Shown here: one piece after another, positions 9,690 through 16,228 of the stretch
Layout of the letters: every line of letters starts with the position of its first letter
Position numbering within the stretch: the stretch's first letter is position 1
NCBI GenBank assembly: GCA_938030735.1
Contig: CALHIM010000011.1
Coordinates: 1-64,000 of the forward strand
Reading direction: 5' to 3'
Length of the DNA: 64,000 nt
Source: an uncultured bacterium
GTDB taxonomy: Bacteria; Patescibacteriota; Saccharimonadia; Saccharimonadales; Saccharimonadaceae
The notes under the pieces: model-generated
Told to the model about the DNA's origin: nothing
The model's input: only the letters and a program-made list of their open reading frames with translations
The model's database searches: none
Made by a program: the position numbers and the translations under genes

Positions 9690-10205
9690 TTAGCGTTTTG
9701 AAATGTAAATTATTGCGATTGCTTCAATAATTATCAATAATAATATTTCGAATATTCCGACTCCGCCGGTGGATTGTTTTGCTATAATTCCAATTGGAGC
9801 AAAAGCGAGCGCAGCAGAATATTTCAAAAAGAAAGCTGGATTTTTTTCTTGTTTTTTTAATGAAGGCTGACCCTTTCTGACTAAAGAATATGCAAGCGAA
9901 AAAACCCGATGTGAAGAATATAAAAATATCGCAATAATACCGAGAAAAACCAAATATATCATTGCAAATAATGCGAGGATCCCAACTGGACCAACTTTAT
10001 TAGGGGAAGTTTGAGTGAGCATTAAAAAAATACCAACACCCGATAACCCAGACAGACTAAAAATAATTTTTGAAATCATAATATAATACCATTTTGTTAG
10101 ATTCAGCCCAAAGAGTAAGCAAGTATAAATGGTAAGCAAGTAGAATACCATCATAACAAAATTAATTACTAAAATATGTGGTCTACGGCCTACCTTGATG
10201 CTCAC
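9690..10205 (-). CDS. Four-helix membrane protein with coupled leader ORF
   Basis: The protein (171 aa from GTG at 10205) has about four hydrophobic segments and a basic loop (SLVRKGQPSLKK). It is not recognised. A TTG at 10235 would add 10 residues. I prefer GTG 10205 because its first bases overlap the stop of a 17-codon upstream ORF (GTGA), a classic coupling arrangement, and because neither start has its own ribosome binding site. It lies upstream of the VirD4-like operon, so it could be a channel subunit of the same machine; this is inference. Confidence 0.6.
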   Translation of the reverse strand: MSIKVGRRPHILVINFVMMVFYLLTIYTCLLFGLNLTKWYYIMISKIIFSLSGLSGVGIFLMLTQTSPNKVGPVGILALFAMIYLVFLGIIAIFLYSSHRVFSLAYSLVRKGQPSLKKQEKNPAFFLKYSAALAFAPIGIIAKQSTGGVGIFEILLLIIIEAIAIIYISKR

Positions 10206-10255
10206 TCTTTTGAGCCAGTTGACCGCTTCTCGCAAGGAGAAGCATAGTTTTTCAT
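10202..10255 (-). CDS. 17-codon leader ORF
   Basis: The ORF encodes MKNYASPCEKRSTGSKE. It has a plausible ribosome binding site (AAGGA, about 7 nt before ATG), and its TGA overlaps the GTG start of the membrane protein gene. It may couple translation of that gene to ribosomes loading behind the structured leader. The peptide shows no recognisable feature. Confidence 0.45.
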   Translation of the reverse strand: MKNYASPCEKRSTGSKE

Positions 10256-10522
10256 TGAGGGTTCCTTAAATATCTTCTTTTGAAGATACAAGTACTTATT
10301 TTAGTACCTCAGCGCTCTACGCTATTTTTTGCGGAGCTTTTTGGCGTTTCGAAAATAAGTTAAAAATCCAATGAAGATTTTAAACCTTAATTTCAAATCG
10401 CCGTTCAAACTCCGTAAAGAATACCGGACAACTCAAAATTATTAAATTTTAAAATTTCTAATGTGCTTGGTGGAATGTACGATAACTATTTTTTATTTTT
10501 GCTTTTTATTTCTTTCAAAGCT
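10256..10522 (-). promoter_or_regulatory. Structured 5' leader, about 265 nt
   Basis: Transcription from the promoter at 10529-10557 would give a long leader with several hairpins. These are GCUC/GAGC with inner CGC/GCG, GUACU/AGUAC, and UAUCUUC-AAAA-GAAGAUA immediately before the leader ORF's ribosome binding site. It fits no riboswitch family I recognise. It may be a regulatory leader or a processed small RNA. Confidence 0.5.
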
Positions 10523-10528
10523 ATTTAA

Positions 10529-10557
10529 ATTGTATCACAACAATTTCAAAAAGTCAA
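10529..10557 (-). promoter_or_regulatory. Promoter of the structured leader and membrane protein gene
   Basis: On the minus strand, TTGACT (10552-10557), 17 nt, then TACAAT (10529-10534). It diverges from the promoter at 10659-10687. The two share the elements GTCAATAC and AAGCATAA in opposite orientation, which could be operator half-sites or chance. Confidence 0.8.
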
Positions 10558-10658
10558 TACCATAAGCATAATAAAATGAGTTTTGTTGTACTTTTAACAC
10601 GTTTAAATCTGTTAATTTTAATGAACAAAAAAATTATACAAAAAAGTCTAAAAAAGTA

Positions 10659-10687
10659 TTGACTTTATGCTTATTTTAGATTATTAT
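10659..10687 (+). promoter_or_regulatory. Promoter of the 38-aa ORF
   Basis: TTGACT (10659-10664), a 17-nt spacer, then TATTAT (10682-10687). The expected transcript start is about 10694, just before GAGG and the ATG at 10699. Confidence 0.75.
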
Positions 10688-10698
10688 AGAGGTAGCTT

Positions 10699-10815
10699 AT
10701 GAATAAAAAGTTTATACATGAGCCAAAAATAAAAATTATTTCAAGTGAATTCCGCAGTTCACATAAAACTCTAAAATTAAAAATCAAAAACTCCACATTA
10801 CTATTTATAAAATGA
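10699..10815 (+). CDS. Small basic protein (38 aa) or small RNA gene
   Basis: The ORF begins MNKKFIHEPKIK and ends NSTLLFIK, is lysine-rich and matches nothing I know. Support for a real transcription unit is strong: a consensus-like promoter, GAGG before the ATG, and an intrinsic terminator that begins over the last codons and the TGA. The transcript would be only about 145 nt, so it may act as a small RNA rather than, or as well as, an mRNA. Confidence 0.5.
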   Translation: MNKKFIHEPKIKIISSEFRSSHKTLKLKIKNSTLLFIK

Positions 10816-10847
10816 GCGTTCCTCGCAGTCGCTCATTTTTATTTTTC
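10810..10847 (+). terminator. Terminator of the 38-aa ORF
   Basis: Stem AAATGAGCG / CGCTCATTT (9 bp) followed by TTATTTTT. It overlaps the stop codon at 10813-10815. Confidence 0.85.
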
Positions 10848-10878
10848 AAAAAATAAAAAACATCTTGTATAAAAGATG
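10847..10878 (-). terminator. tmRNA terminator
   Basis: On the minus strand, CATCTT-TTATAC-AAGATG is followed by TTTTTTATTTTTTG, 17 nt past the CCA end of the tmRNA. Confidence 0.85.
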
Positions 10879-10894
10879 CTCTTAAGAATATTTT

Positions 10895-11270
10895 TGGTGG
10901 AGCTGCCGAGAACTGCCCTCGGGTCCAAAAGGTAACATTTTAGCCTTCTACAAGTTTAGTTAATTTTGGTTAAAATTTAATACTTAAAAAATCAACAAAA
11001 ATATATTAAAAGTTGCGAAAAAATCTCACTTAAAATTTATCGCGAAAATTTTAAGCTATCAGTGAAAAAATATGACACTTTTCGAAATACGCACTGCCCC
11101 ATTTCGAAAAATGGTTGCCAATAAATTAAGCAGCAACTGGTGCTGAAGCTGGAGCAAAGAATGCTGCAACTTTAGCTGCAAAGTTTTTTGCATTTATTTA
11201 ATACTTTACGCAGTAAACGACTTGCAAGCCAAACTGTTAAATTCCTCTTGTCTAAAGCTAATTCAGCCCC
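10895..11270 (-). ncRNA. ssrA: tmRNA (SsrA)
   Basis: The 376-nt RNA rescues stalled ribosomes and tags unfinished proteins for proteolysis. The 5' end GGGGCTG pairs with the 3' end CAGCTCC, followed by ACCA. The tag frame (minus strand, 11191 to 11129) starts at GCA, begins AKNFAAKVAA, ends PASAPVAA and stops with TAA (11126-11128). The hydrophobic VAA end fits a degradation tag. The T-arm is odd: stem CCGAG/CTCGG encloses GGCAGTT instead of a UUC-type loop, and the usual GGATTCGAC near the 5' end reads GCTTTAGAC. A TATAAT at 11282-11287 is the likely -10. It diverges from comM. Confidence 0.95.
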
Positions 11271-11281
11271 AACATATTTAC

Positions 11282-11287
11282 ATTATA
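11282..11287 (-). promoter_or_regulatory. -10 element of tmRNA
   Basis: TATAAT on the minus strand, 11 nt before the mature 5' end. No good -35 element is visible at the usual distance. Confidence 0.6.
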
Positions 11288-11295
11288 TCATAAAA

Positions 11296-11324
11296 TTGAG
11301 ATTTTTAAATGCTTATGATAAAAT
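11296..11324 (+). promoter_or_regulatory. comM promoter, near-leaderless
   Basis: TTGAGA (11296-11301), 17 nt, then TAAAAT (11319-11324). The ATG at 11334 is only 9 nt downstream of the -10, so the mRNA has 0-3 nt of leader and no ribosome binding site. Confidence 0.75.
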
Positions 11325-11333
11325 TATTACATT

Positions 11334-12839
11334 ATGGTGAGTAAAGTTATATCAGCCGCACCAATTGGCTATGAAGCAGAGATTATTGAGGTGGAAGGAG
11401 ATTCTTCGAAAGGATTGCCAAGCCTACAAATTGTTGGAATGGGAAATAAAGCAATTGATGAAGCGAAAGAGCGAGTTCGAAGTGCAATTAAAAACTCAAT
11501 GTTAGATTTCCCTGCTAAGAAAATTATCATCAATTTAGCACCTGCAGAAATCCCAAAAGACGGAACTTTTTTCGACCTACCTATTGCAATTTCAATTTTA
11601 ACGCTCTCAAACCAACTAAAGCAGCACGAATTAAAATCCCGCGCATTTGTTGGCGAGTTATCATTGAATGGAGATCTTAGACCAATTAAAGGTATTATCA
11701 ATATTGTCGAAAAACTTCGAAGCTACGGAATTAAAGAAATTTTCTTACCTATTGAAAATTTAGAAACAAGCTCAATAATAGACGGCGTAAAATTAATTGG
11801 CGCAAGAAATCTTAAAGAGATTTTTCTTCATCTTAAAAATGAAAAAATAATAAAAAATGAAGAAAATATTAACACTTTTAAAGATAATAACGATGGCATT
11901 ATTCTCGATGATATCATTAGTCAAGAACAAGCAAAAAGAGCTCTAACTATTGCAATAGCTGGAAGGCACAATATACTGCTAACTGGCCCTCCAGGAACAG
12001 GAAAAACAATGCTTGCCCAAGCCGCTTTAAACCTATTGCCACCACTTTCGAAAAGTGAGCTATTAGAAGTTTTAAAAATTCACGGTCTAGTTGATGAAAT
12101 TAGCTCAGATATTTCAAGGCCTTTTCGCGCGCCACATCATACCGCAAGTAAAGTCTCCATAATTGGAGGTGGCTCGAAAGCTTTACCTGGCGAGATTAGC
12201 TTAGCGCACAACGGTGTTCTATTTTTGGATGAAATGCCAGAATTTCCTAAATCTATACTCGAAAGCTTACGACAACCGTTAGAAGATAGAAAAATAACCA
12301 TAACTCGCACAAATCGAAAAAGCTCTTATCCTGCAAATTTTATGCTTATTGCAACAATGAATCCCTGCCCCTGTGGTTTTTATGGAGATGCAGCAAAAGA
12401 ATGCACTTGTTCATCCACTCAAATTCTTAATTACCAAAGAAAGCTTTCTGGACCATTAATGGACAGAATTGATATGGTTGTTAATGTCGATAGAATACAT
12501 AACAAAAATCTTCTTTCAAAAAATAACAACCAAAATTCTGAACATGCTAATGCTAAAAAACAGATAGGGATGTCGTTAGAATTACAGCATAAGCGTTATA
12601 ATTGCAGTAATTTATACAACAGTATGGTTAAAACTAATGATGTAAAAAATAGATTTAATATTTCGAAAGAAGCTGAAGATCTATTAAATTTAGCAACATC
12701 AAAGCTTGACCTATCCGCTCGAGCATTTCTAAAGATACTTAAAGTTTCACGCACAATTGCAGACCTTGATTTATCAAAAGATATCAAAGTAAATCATATT
12801 AGCGAAGCTCTACAATATCGTCATAAAAATGAAAATTAA
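11334..12839 (+). CDS. comM: YifB/ComM family Mg-chelatase-like AAA ATPase
   Basis: This 501-aa protein is homologous to ComM, a helicase that aids branch migration during natural transformation. The N-terminal domain begins VSKVISAAPIGYEAEIIEVE with GLPSLQIVGM. Walker A is LLTGPPGTGKTML near residues 214-226, then FRAPHHTASKVSIIGGG, and Walker B is GVLFLDEMPEF. The zinc-type MNPCPCGFYGD and CTCS motifs follow. Length is normal. It is a single-gene unit divergent from tmRNA. Together with the pilus locus it suggests DNA uptake, which is inferred from the family. Confidence 0.93.
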   Translation: MVSKVISAAPIGYEAEIIEVEGDSSKGLPSLQIVGMGNKAIDEAKERVRSAIKNSMLDFPAKKIIINLAPAEIPKDGTFFDLPIAISILTLSNQLKQHELKSRAFVGELSLNGDLRPIKGIINIVEKLRSYGIKEIFLPIENLETSSIIDGVKLIGARNLKEIFLHLKNEKIIKNEENINTFKDNNDGIILDDIISQEQAKRALTIAIAGRHNILLTGPPGTGKTMLAQAALNLLPPLSKSELLEVLKIHGLVDEISSDISRPFRAPHHTASKVSIIGGGSKALPGEISLAHNGVLFLDEMPEFPKSILESLRQPLEDRKITITRTNRKSSYPANFMLIATMNPCPCGFYGDAAKECTCSSTQILNYQRKLSGPLMDRIDMVVNVDRIHNKNLLSKNNNQNSEHANAKKQIGMSLELQHKRYNCSNLYNSMVKTNDVKNRFNISKEAEDLLNLATSKLDLSARAFLKILKVSRTIADLDLSKDIKVNHISEALQYRHKNEN

Positions 12840-12848
12840 GTAAAATAC

Positions 12849-12877
12849 TTGATTTATTTTAAAAAATTTGATAAAAT
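12849..12877 (+). promoter_or_regulatory. infC-rpmI-rplT promoter
   Basis: TTGATT (12849-12854), 17 nt, then TAAAAT (12872-12877). The -10 lies inside a 20-bp sequence (12872-12891) that recurs exactly at the rplT start (13624-13643). Confidence 0.75.
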
Positions 12878-12889
12878 AATATGCGAGTA

Positions 12890-12910
12890 AATTGCTGAAA
12901 AATAGCAATT
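12890..12910 (+). promoter_or_regulatory. Leader hairpin before infC
   Basis: AATTGCT-GAAAAAT-AGCAATT (7-bp stem) lies between the promoter and the GGAAGG ribosome binding site of infC. It could serve autoregulation by IF3 or L20, as known for this operon in other bacteria; that is inference. Confidence 0.5.
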
Positions 12911-12927
12911 CGAAAGGAAGGAAAATT

Positions 12928-13434
12928 ATTAGCAAAAAAATTCGAATAAACGAAGAAATTCGCGCTCGCGAAGTTCGCGTTATCGGTCAAAGTGGCGAAC
13001 AACTTGGAATTATGAGTTCGAAAGAGGCTTTTAATCTTGCTCAAGAAGCAGGACTAGATCTTGTAGAAATCTCACCAAACGCTGAACCGCCTGTTGTTAA
13101 AATTATTGATTGGGGTAAATTCCAATATCAAAAAATGAAAGAACAGCAGAAAAATAAGCGTAAAGCTAAACAAGTTGAACTTAAACAAATGCGCTTTGGG
13201 CTAAAAATTGGTTCTGGAGACCTGGATATAAAACTTCGAAAAGTTAAAAAATTCTTGTCTGCAGGAAATAAAGTTAAAATTCAAATCGTTTTCAAGGGTC
13301 GAGAAATGGCTCATAAAGAAATTGGATTTGAAATGGCTAATAAAATTATTTCCCTTCTCGAAGAAGAAGCTATAGTCGAGCAAAAACCTCAGATGGCTGG
13401 CCGCAATCTGAGTTTGGTAGTAAGGAGTAAATAA
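12928..13434 (+). CDS. infC: Translation initiation factor IF-3, with ATT start
   Basis: The 168-aa factor prevents premature 50S joining and checks start-codon pairing. The family N-terminus SKKIRINEEIRAREVRVIG is preceded by ATT ATT at 12925-12930, with GGAAGG 6 nt before the second ATT. No ATG lies near. An upstream TTG at 12892 sits inside the leader hairpin and lacks a ribosome binding site. IF-3 genes often use AUU so that IF-3 represses its own synthesis, so I choose ATT 12928. The core shows AQEAGLDLVEISPNAEPPV and KKFLSAGNKVKI. The stop overlaps rpmI (TAATG). Confidence 0.92.
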   Translation: MSKKIRINEEIRAREVRVIGQSGEQLGIMSSKEAFNLAQEAGLDLVEISPNAEPPVVKIIDWGKFQYQKMKEQQKNKRKAKQVELKQMRFGLKIGSGDLDIKLRKVKKFLSAGNKVKIQIVFKGREMAHKEIGFEMANKIISLLEEEAIVEQKPQMAGRNLSLVVRSK

Positions 13435-13631
13435 TGCCTAAATTAAAAACACATAAGGGCACAGCAAAGCGAATGAAGCTTACTGGAAGCGGCAAAGTAG
13501 TACGCCGTCGAGCCTTTAAGAACCACATGCTTTCCAAGAAAAGCAAAAGTCGAAAACGACGAATTAACACCACTGCAACCGTAGAAGGAGCAATGGCTAA
13601 AAATATTAAACGAGCATTGGGAGTAAAATAA
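13434..13631 (+). CDS. rpmI: Ribosomal protein bL35
   Basis: This 65-aa 50S protein has the family start MPKLKTHKGTAKRMKLTGSG, a very basic middle (RRRAFKNHMLSKKS) and typical length. It overlaps infC by one base and precedes rplT by one base, the standard infC-rpmI-rplT order. Its AAGGAG ribosome binding site lies in the end of infC. Confidence 0.97.
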   Translation: MPKLKTHKGTAKRMKLTGSGKVVRRRAFKNHMLSKKSKSRKRRINTTATVEGAMAKNIKRALGVK

Positions 13632-13632
13632 T

Positions 13633-13974
13633 ATGCGAGTAAAACGAGGTGTAACAGCACGAGCAAAGCATAAGAAAATCCTAAAAGCAGCTAAAGGTAT
13701 GCAACACGCGCGAACACGCTCATACCGATTAGCTAAACAAGGCGTAATCCGCTCATTGCAATACGCATATCGTGACCGCCGAAATCGCAAACGAGATCTT
13801 CGAGCCCTATGGATTACTCGAATCAATATCGCAGCGCGTGAAAACGGAATCACTTACGGAAAACTTATTGCTGGCTTGAAAGCTAAAAATATTGAGCTTG
13901 ACCGAAAAGTTCTTGCAGAATTAGCAGTTAGCGAACCAAAAGCTTTTGCGAAAATTGTTGAATCAGTAAAATAA
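13633..13974 (+). CDS. rplT: Ribosomal protein bL20
   Basis: This 113-aa 50S assembly protein is a known autorepressor of this operon in other bacteria. It has the family start MRVKRGVTARAKHKKILKAA, followed by RSYRLAKQGVIRSLQYAYRDRRNRKRDLRALW. Ribosome binding site GGGAG. The first 20 bp around its ATG are repeated exactly in the infC promoter. Confidence 0.97.
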   Translation: MRVKRGVTARAKHKKILKAAKGMQHARTRSYRLAKQGVIRSLQYAYRDRRNRKRDLRALWITRINIAARENGITYGKLIAGLKAKNIELDRKVLAELAVSEPKAFAKIVESVK

Positions 13975-13985
13975 TTCTTCAATAA

Positions 13986-14028
13986 AAACTAAAAATCACA
14001 CTTTCGAAAGAGGTGTGATTTTTAGTTT
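13986..14028 (+). terminator. Terminator of infC-rpmI-rplT
   Basis: A perfect 16-bp stem (13986-14001 with 14013-14028) has a loop containing TTCGAAAG and a T-rich 3' arm. It may also end rnpB transcription from the other side. Confidence 0.9.
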
Positions 14029-14037
14029 AAAATTAAA

Positions 14038-14356
14038 AGCTTGTCTGTAAGCCGGGTTCTGTCATGGATAGTCATCTATCTAGTTTAAGAATTACTCCTT
14101 AAATCAAGCGGTTATCGAATTATGGCGAGCAACCATTTTTATAATTCTCCTTGCAGCAGACAGGGTTTACCTCTTGCTTCGCGTCACCGCGAGCAACTGT
14201 GAGCTCTTACCTCACTCCTTTCACCCTTACCTTTTCAGGCGGTATCGTTTCTGTGGCACTTTCCCTAAGGTTTCCCTCGGTTGTCGTTAACAACTGCCTT
14301 GCTCTATGCTGCCCGGACTTTCCTCTAATTTTAAATTAGCGACCATCTAACAAGCT
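14038..14356 (-). ncRNA. rnpB: RNase P RNA, class A
   Basis: This catalytic RNA matures tRNA 5' ends. Near the minus-strand 5' end is GAGGAAAGTCCGGGC. Other conserved parts are GGGTGAAA, AGAGGTAAACCC, and GACAGAACCCGGCTTA near the 3' end. The ends pair (AGCTTGT with ACAAGCT), giving about 319 nt. A TATAAT at 14364-14369 is its -10. Confidence 0.96.
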
Positions 14357-14387
14357 ATCTTATATTATATCAAATTTTCACAAATAT

Positions 14388-14530
14388 AAAAAGCCCCGCC
14401 AACTTTGATATTTTCCCCGCATAAAATTATACGGTGGATATCTCCTCAACCTACTACCACGATAGTAGATCATCATTTGGAGTTCCTCTATCAATGATTA
14501 TTCAGGAAAAATCATTCGCCAGCAGGGCTT
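14388..14530 (-). ncRNA. Unidentified structured RNA, about 140 nt
   Basis: On the minus strand an extended -10 (TGG-TATAAT, 14537-14542) lies 6 nt before AAGCCCTGCTGGC. That segment pairs over about 13 bp with GTTGGCGGGGCTT at the other end, followed by TTTTT. Between them are local hairpins, including CTACTA-TCGTGG-TAGTAG and CCGTATAA/TTATGCGG. It contains no ORF. It does not match the SRP RNA, 6S or riboswitch consensus that I know. Confidence 0.65.
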
Positions 14531-14577
14531 ACTTTAATTATACCAATTTTTAAAATAAAAATCCAGTGTTTTAAATT

Positions 14578-15210
14578 CTACAAACCAAAAATTCGCAAAA
14601 AAGCTGAAAATCCTTCAAGAATAAAACTCATTGAGAAATTGATATAATTAGAAATTACGGTAGAAAACAAAAACATTAAAGCTAAAATAAAAATCGAACC
14701 ATAAGATTCAAGCCTGTCAAAAAAATCTTGAATAAACTCCGGCGCAAATGGTTGAAGAATTTTCGAACCATCTAGCGGTGGAATCGGAATTAAGTTAAAA
14801 ATCGCCAAACTCAAATTAATTAGTGTAAATCTACCAAAAATAGCCGCAATATCACCATGCGATAAATTTAAAGCATGCATTATTGTAAAAGATATGAGTG
14901 CCATCATAAAATTAGATAAAGGACCAGCAAGAGCAACGAGAGCCATACCCCATTTACCCCATTTAAGCTCTCTAGAATCAACTGGGACAGGTTTTGCACC
15001 ACCAATTACAGGAAGATTCGAAAATACGCACAATATCGGTAAAATAATACTAATATAAGGGTCTAAATGCGCAATTGGATTTAAAGTTAATCTTCCCTCC
15101 TTTTTTGCTGTTTCATCACCCAATAAATAGGCGACGAATCCGTGAGAAAATTCATGAACAATCATTGCTACTAATATTGAAATTATAGATATAAATATTA
15201 TAAAAACCAT
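14578..15210 (-). CDS. Site-2 protease family membrane metalloprotease (M50)
   Basis: The family cleaves substrates within or near the membrane. HEFSH near the N-terminus and NLIPIPPLDGSKI in the second half supply the zinc-binding His-His and Asp. Five to six hydrophobic segments are present, with no PDZ domain, as in the short class. I place the start at ATG 15210 (210 aa) rather than GTG 15228: TATAAT at 15217-15222 sits 6 nt before that ATG, so the GTG codon would lie upstream of transcription. Probably monocistronic and leaderless. Its promoter diverges from that of rpmB. Confidence 0.88.
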   Translation of the reverse strand: MVFIIFISIISILVAMIVHEFSHGFVAYLLGDETAKKEGRLTLNPIAHLDPYISIILPILCVFSNLPVIGGAKPVPVDSRELKWGKWGMALVALAGPLSNFMMALISFTIMHALNLSHGDIAAIFGRFTLINLSLAIFNLIPIPPLDGSKILQPFAPEFIQDFFDRLESYGSIFILALMFLFSTVISNYINFSMSFILEGFSAFLRIFGL

Positions 15211-15216
15211 ATATCT

Positions 15217-15222
15217 ATTATA
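15217..15222 (-). promoter_or_regulatory. -10 of the site-2 protease gene, leaderless
   Basis: TATAAT on the minus strand, 6 nt before the ATG at 15210. The -35 region is poor. Confidence 0.6.
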
Positions 15223-15228
15223 CACCAC

Positions 15229-15257
15229 TTGACCTTTTTTAAAAAATACGTTATAAT
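15229..15257 (+). promoter_or_regulatory. rpmB promoter
   Basis: TTGACC (15229-15234), 17 nt, then TATAAT (15252-15257). The leader is about 31 nt with AAAGAGAG before the ATG at 15295. Confidence 0.85.
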
Positions 15258-15294
15258 GGAACAGATTGTAAATATTAAAGTAAAGAGAGTTAAA

Positions 15295-15483
15295 ATGGCA
15301 GTATGTGATTTAACAGGAAAAGGAAAGCAACACGGAAACAACGTTAGCTTTTCATTGCGACGCACAAAACGAACTTTTAAGCCGAACATCCAAAAGAAAA
15401 CTATTATTATTGATGGTAAAAAAGTTCGACTAAATTTGAGCACCGCAGCTATCCGAACTTTGAAGAAAAAAGGTATTCTATAA
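15295..15483 (+). CDS. rpmB: Ribosomal protein bL28
   Basis: This 62-aa 50S protein has the family signature MAVCDLTGKGKQHGNNVSFS and a basic middle RRTKRTFKPNIQKK. The ATG at 15295 is chosen over the longer open frame because it follows a ribosome binding site and matches the family start. Monocistronic, with its own promoter and terminator. No zinc cysteine pair is visible. Confidence 0.96.
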   Translation: MAVCDLTGKGKQHGNNVSFSLRRTKRTFKPNIQKKTIIIDGKKVRLNLSTAAIRTLKKKGIL

Positions 15484-15506
15484 TATTTTTATCTCAAAAG
15501 AAAATT

Positions 15507-15528
15507 CCCACAATTTTGTGGGTTTTTT
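15507..15528 (+). terminator. rpmB terminator
   Basis: CCCACA-ATTT-TGTGGG followed by TTTTTT. Confidence 0.88.
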
Positions 15529-15538
15529 CTTATATAAA

Positions 15539-15569
15539 AAAGAGCCTATCTTCGAAAGATTGGCTCTTT
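15539..15569. terminator. Terminator of the MBL-fold gene operon
   Basis: AAAGAGCC / GGCTCTTT with an inner ATCTT-CGA-AAGAT stem and flanking A/T runs. It probably ends the minus-strand operon and backs up rpmB termination. The loop carries the over-represented TTCGAA. Confidence 0.8.
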
Positions 15570-15577
15570 AAAAAATA

Positions 15578-16216
15578 TTATTTTGTCCGTTCAATTTTAA
15601 CTATTGTCATTTTCTCAGGTAAACTTGTAGCCGATTTCACTTTATACTTTGTAGTTTTTTCAACATCAACACCTAGTTCTTTTTCGAAAAGCGCAAAATC
15701 AGATTGGGGAACTTCGTAGTTAATCCCATCATCAGCATAATGAACAGGGATAATTATTTTCGCATCAGACCTCCTAGCAATATTTGCCGCAGCGGTTGCA
15801 TCTAGAGTATATCCTCCACCGCCAACCGGTAAAACTAAAATATCCAAAACACCAAGGTTCTCAAGCTGGTCGTCAGACAAATTTGGGTCAATATTTCCCA
15901 AAATACCAATTCTAACACCACAAACTTCAACACTATAAATTACAGATTTTTTGCCATCCTTGTCTTCATCAATATGCCGTTTTTCTTGATAGCCATTTAT
16001 AGTAAAATCTGACACTTCATAACTTCCAGGATAGGATATTGAAAGCTTAAAATCTTCACTACCAGTCTTAAACCTCTCCTCAGTAGCAAGCTCAACCCCA
16101 TCTTTAATAACTAAATCTTTGTCACCAAAAATAGAATGTTTAGGATCAGTTATTAATGAAATCTTTTTTGTAGAAATTACGATACTGTTTGCACCCTTAT
16201 ATTCAATATCAAACAT
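15578..16216 (-). CDS. MBL-fold metallo-hydrolase-like protein
   Basis: This 212-aa protein resembles the UlaG-like/UPF0173 branch of the metallo-beta-lactamase fold: MFDIEYKGANSIVI, ITDPKH, SYPGSYEVSDFTINGY, and VLPVGGGGYTLDATAAA followed by IIPVHYADDG. The HxHxDH zinc motif of active MBL hydrolases is not visible; only the later His in PVHY remains, so activity is uncertain. It follows the regulator gene by 12 nt and is co-transcribed with it. Confidence 0.72.
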   Translation of the reverse strand: MFDIEYKGANSIVISTKKISLITDPKHSIFGDKDLVIKDGVELATEERFKTGSEDFKLSISYPGSYEVSDFTINGYQEKRHIDEDKDGKKSVIYSVEVCGVRIGILGNIDPNLSDDQLENLGVLDILVLPVGGGGYTLDATAAANIARRSDAKIIIPVHYADDGINYEVPQSDFALFEKELGVDVEKTTKYKVKSATSLPEKMTIVKIERTK

Positions 16217-16228
16217 TATTTACTCCCA

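Noticed and set aside
12892..12927. infC starting at TTG 12892
   Set aside because: The codon lies within a leader hairpin without a ribosome binding site, and family homology begins at the ATT near 12928.
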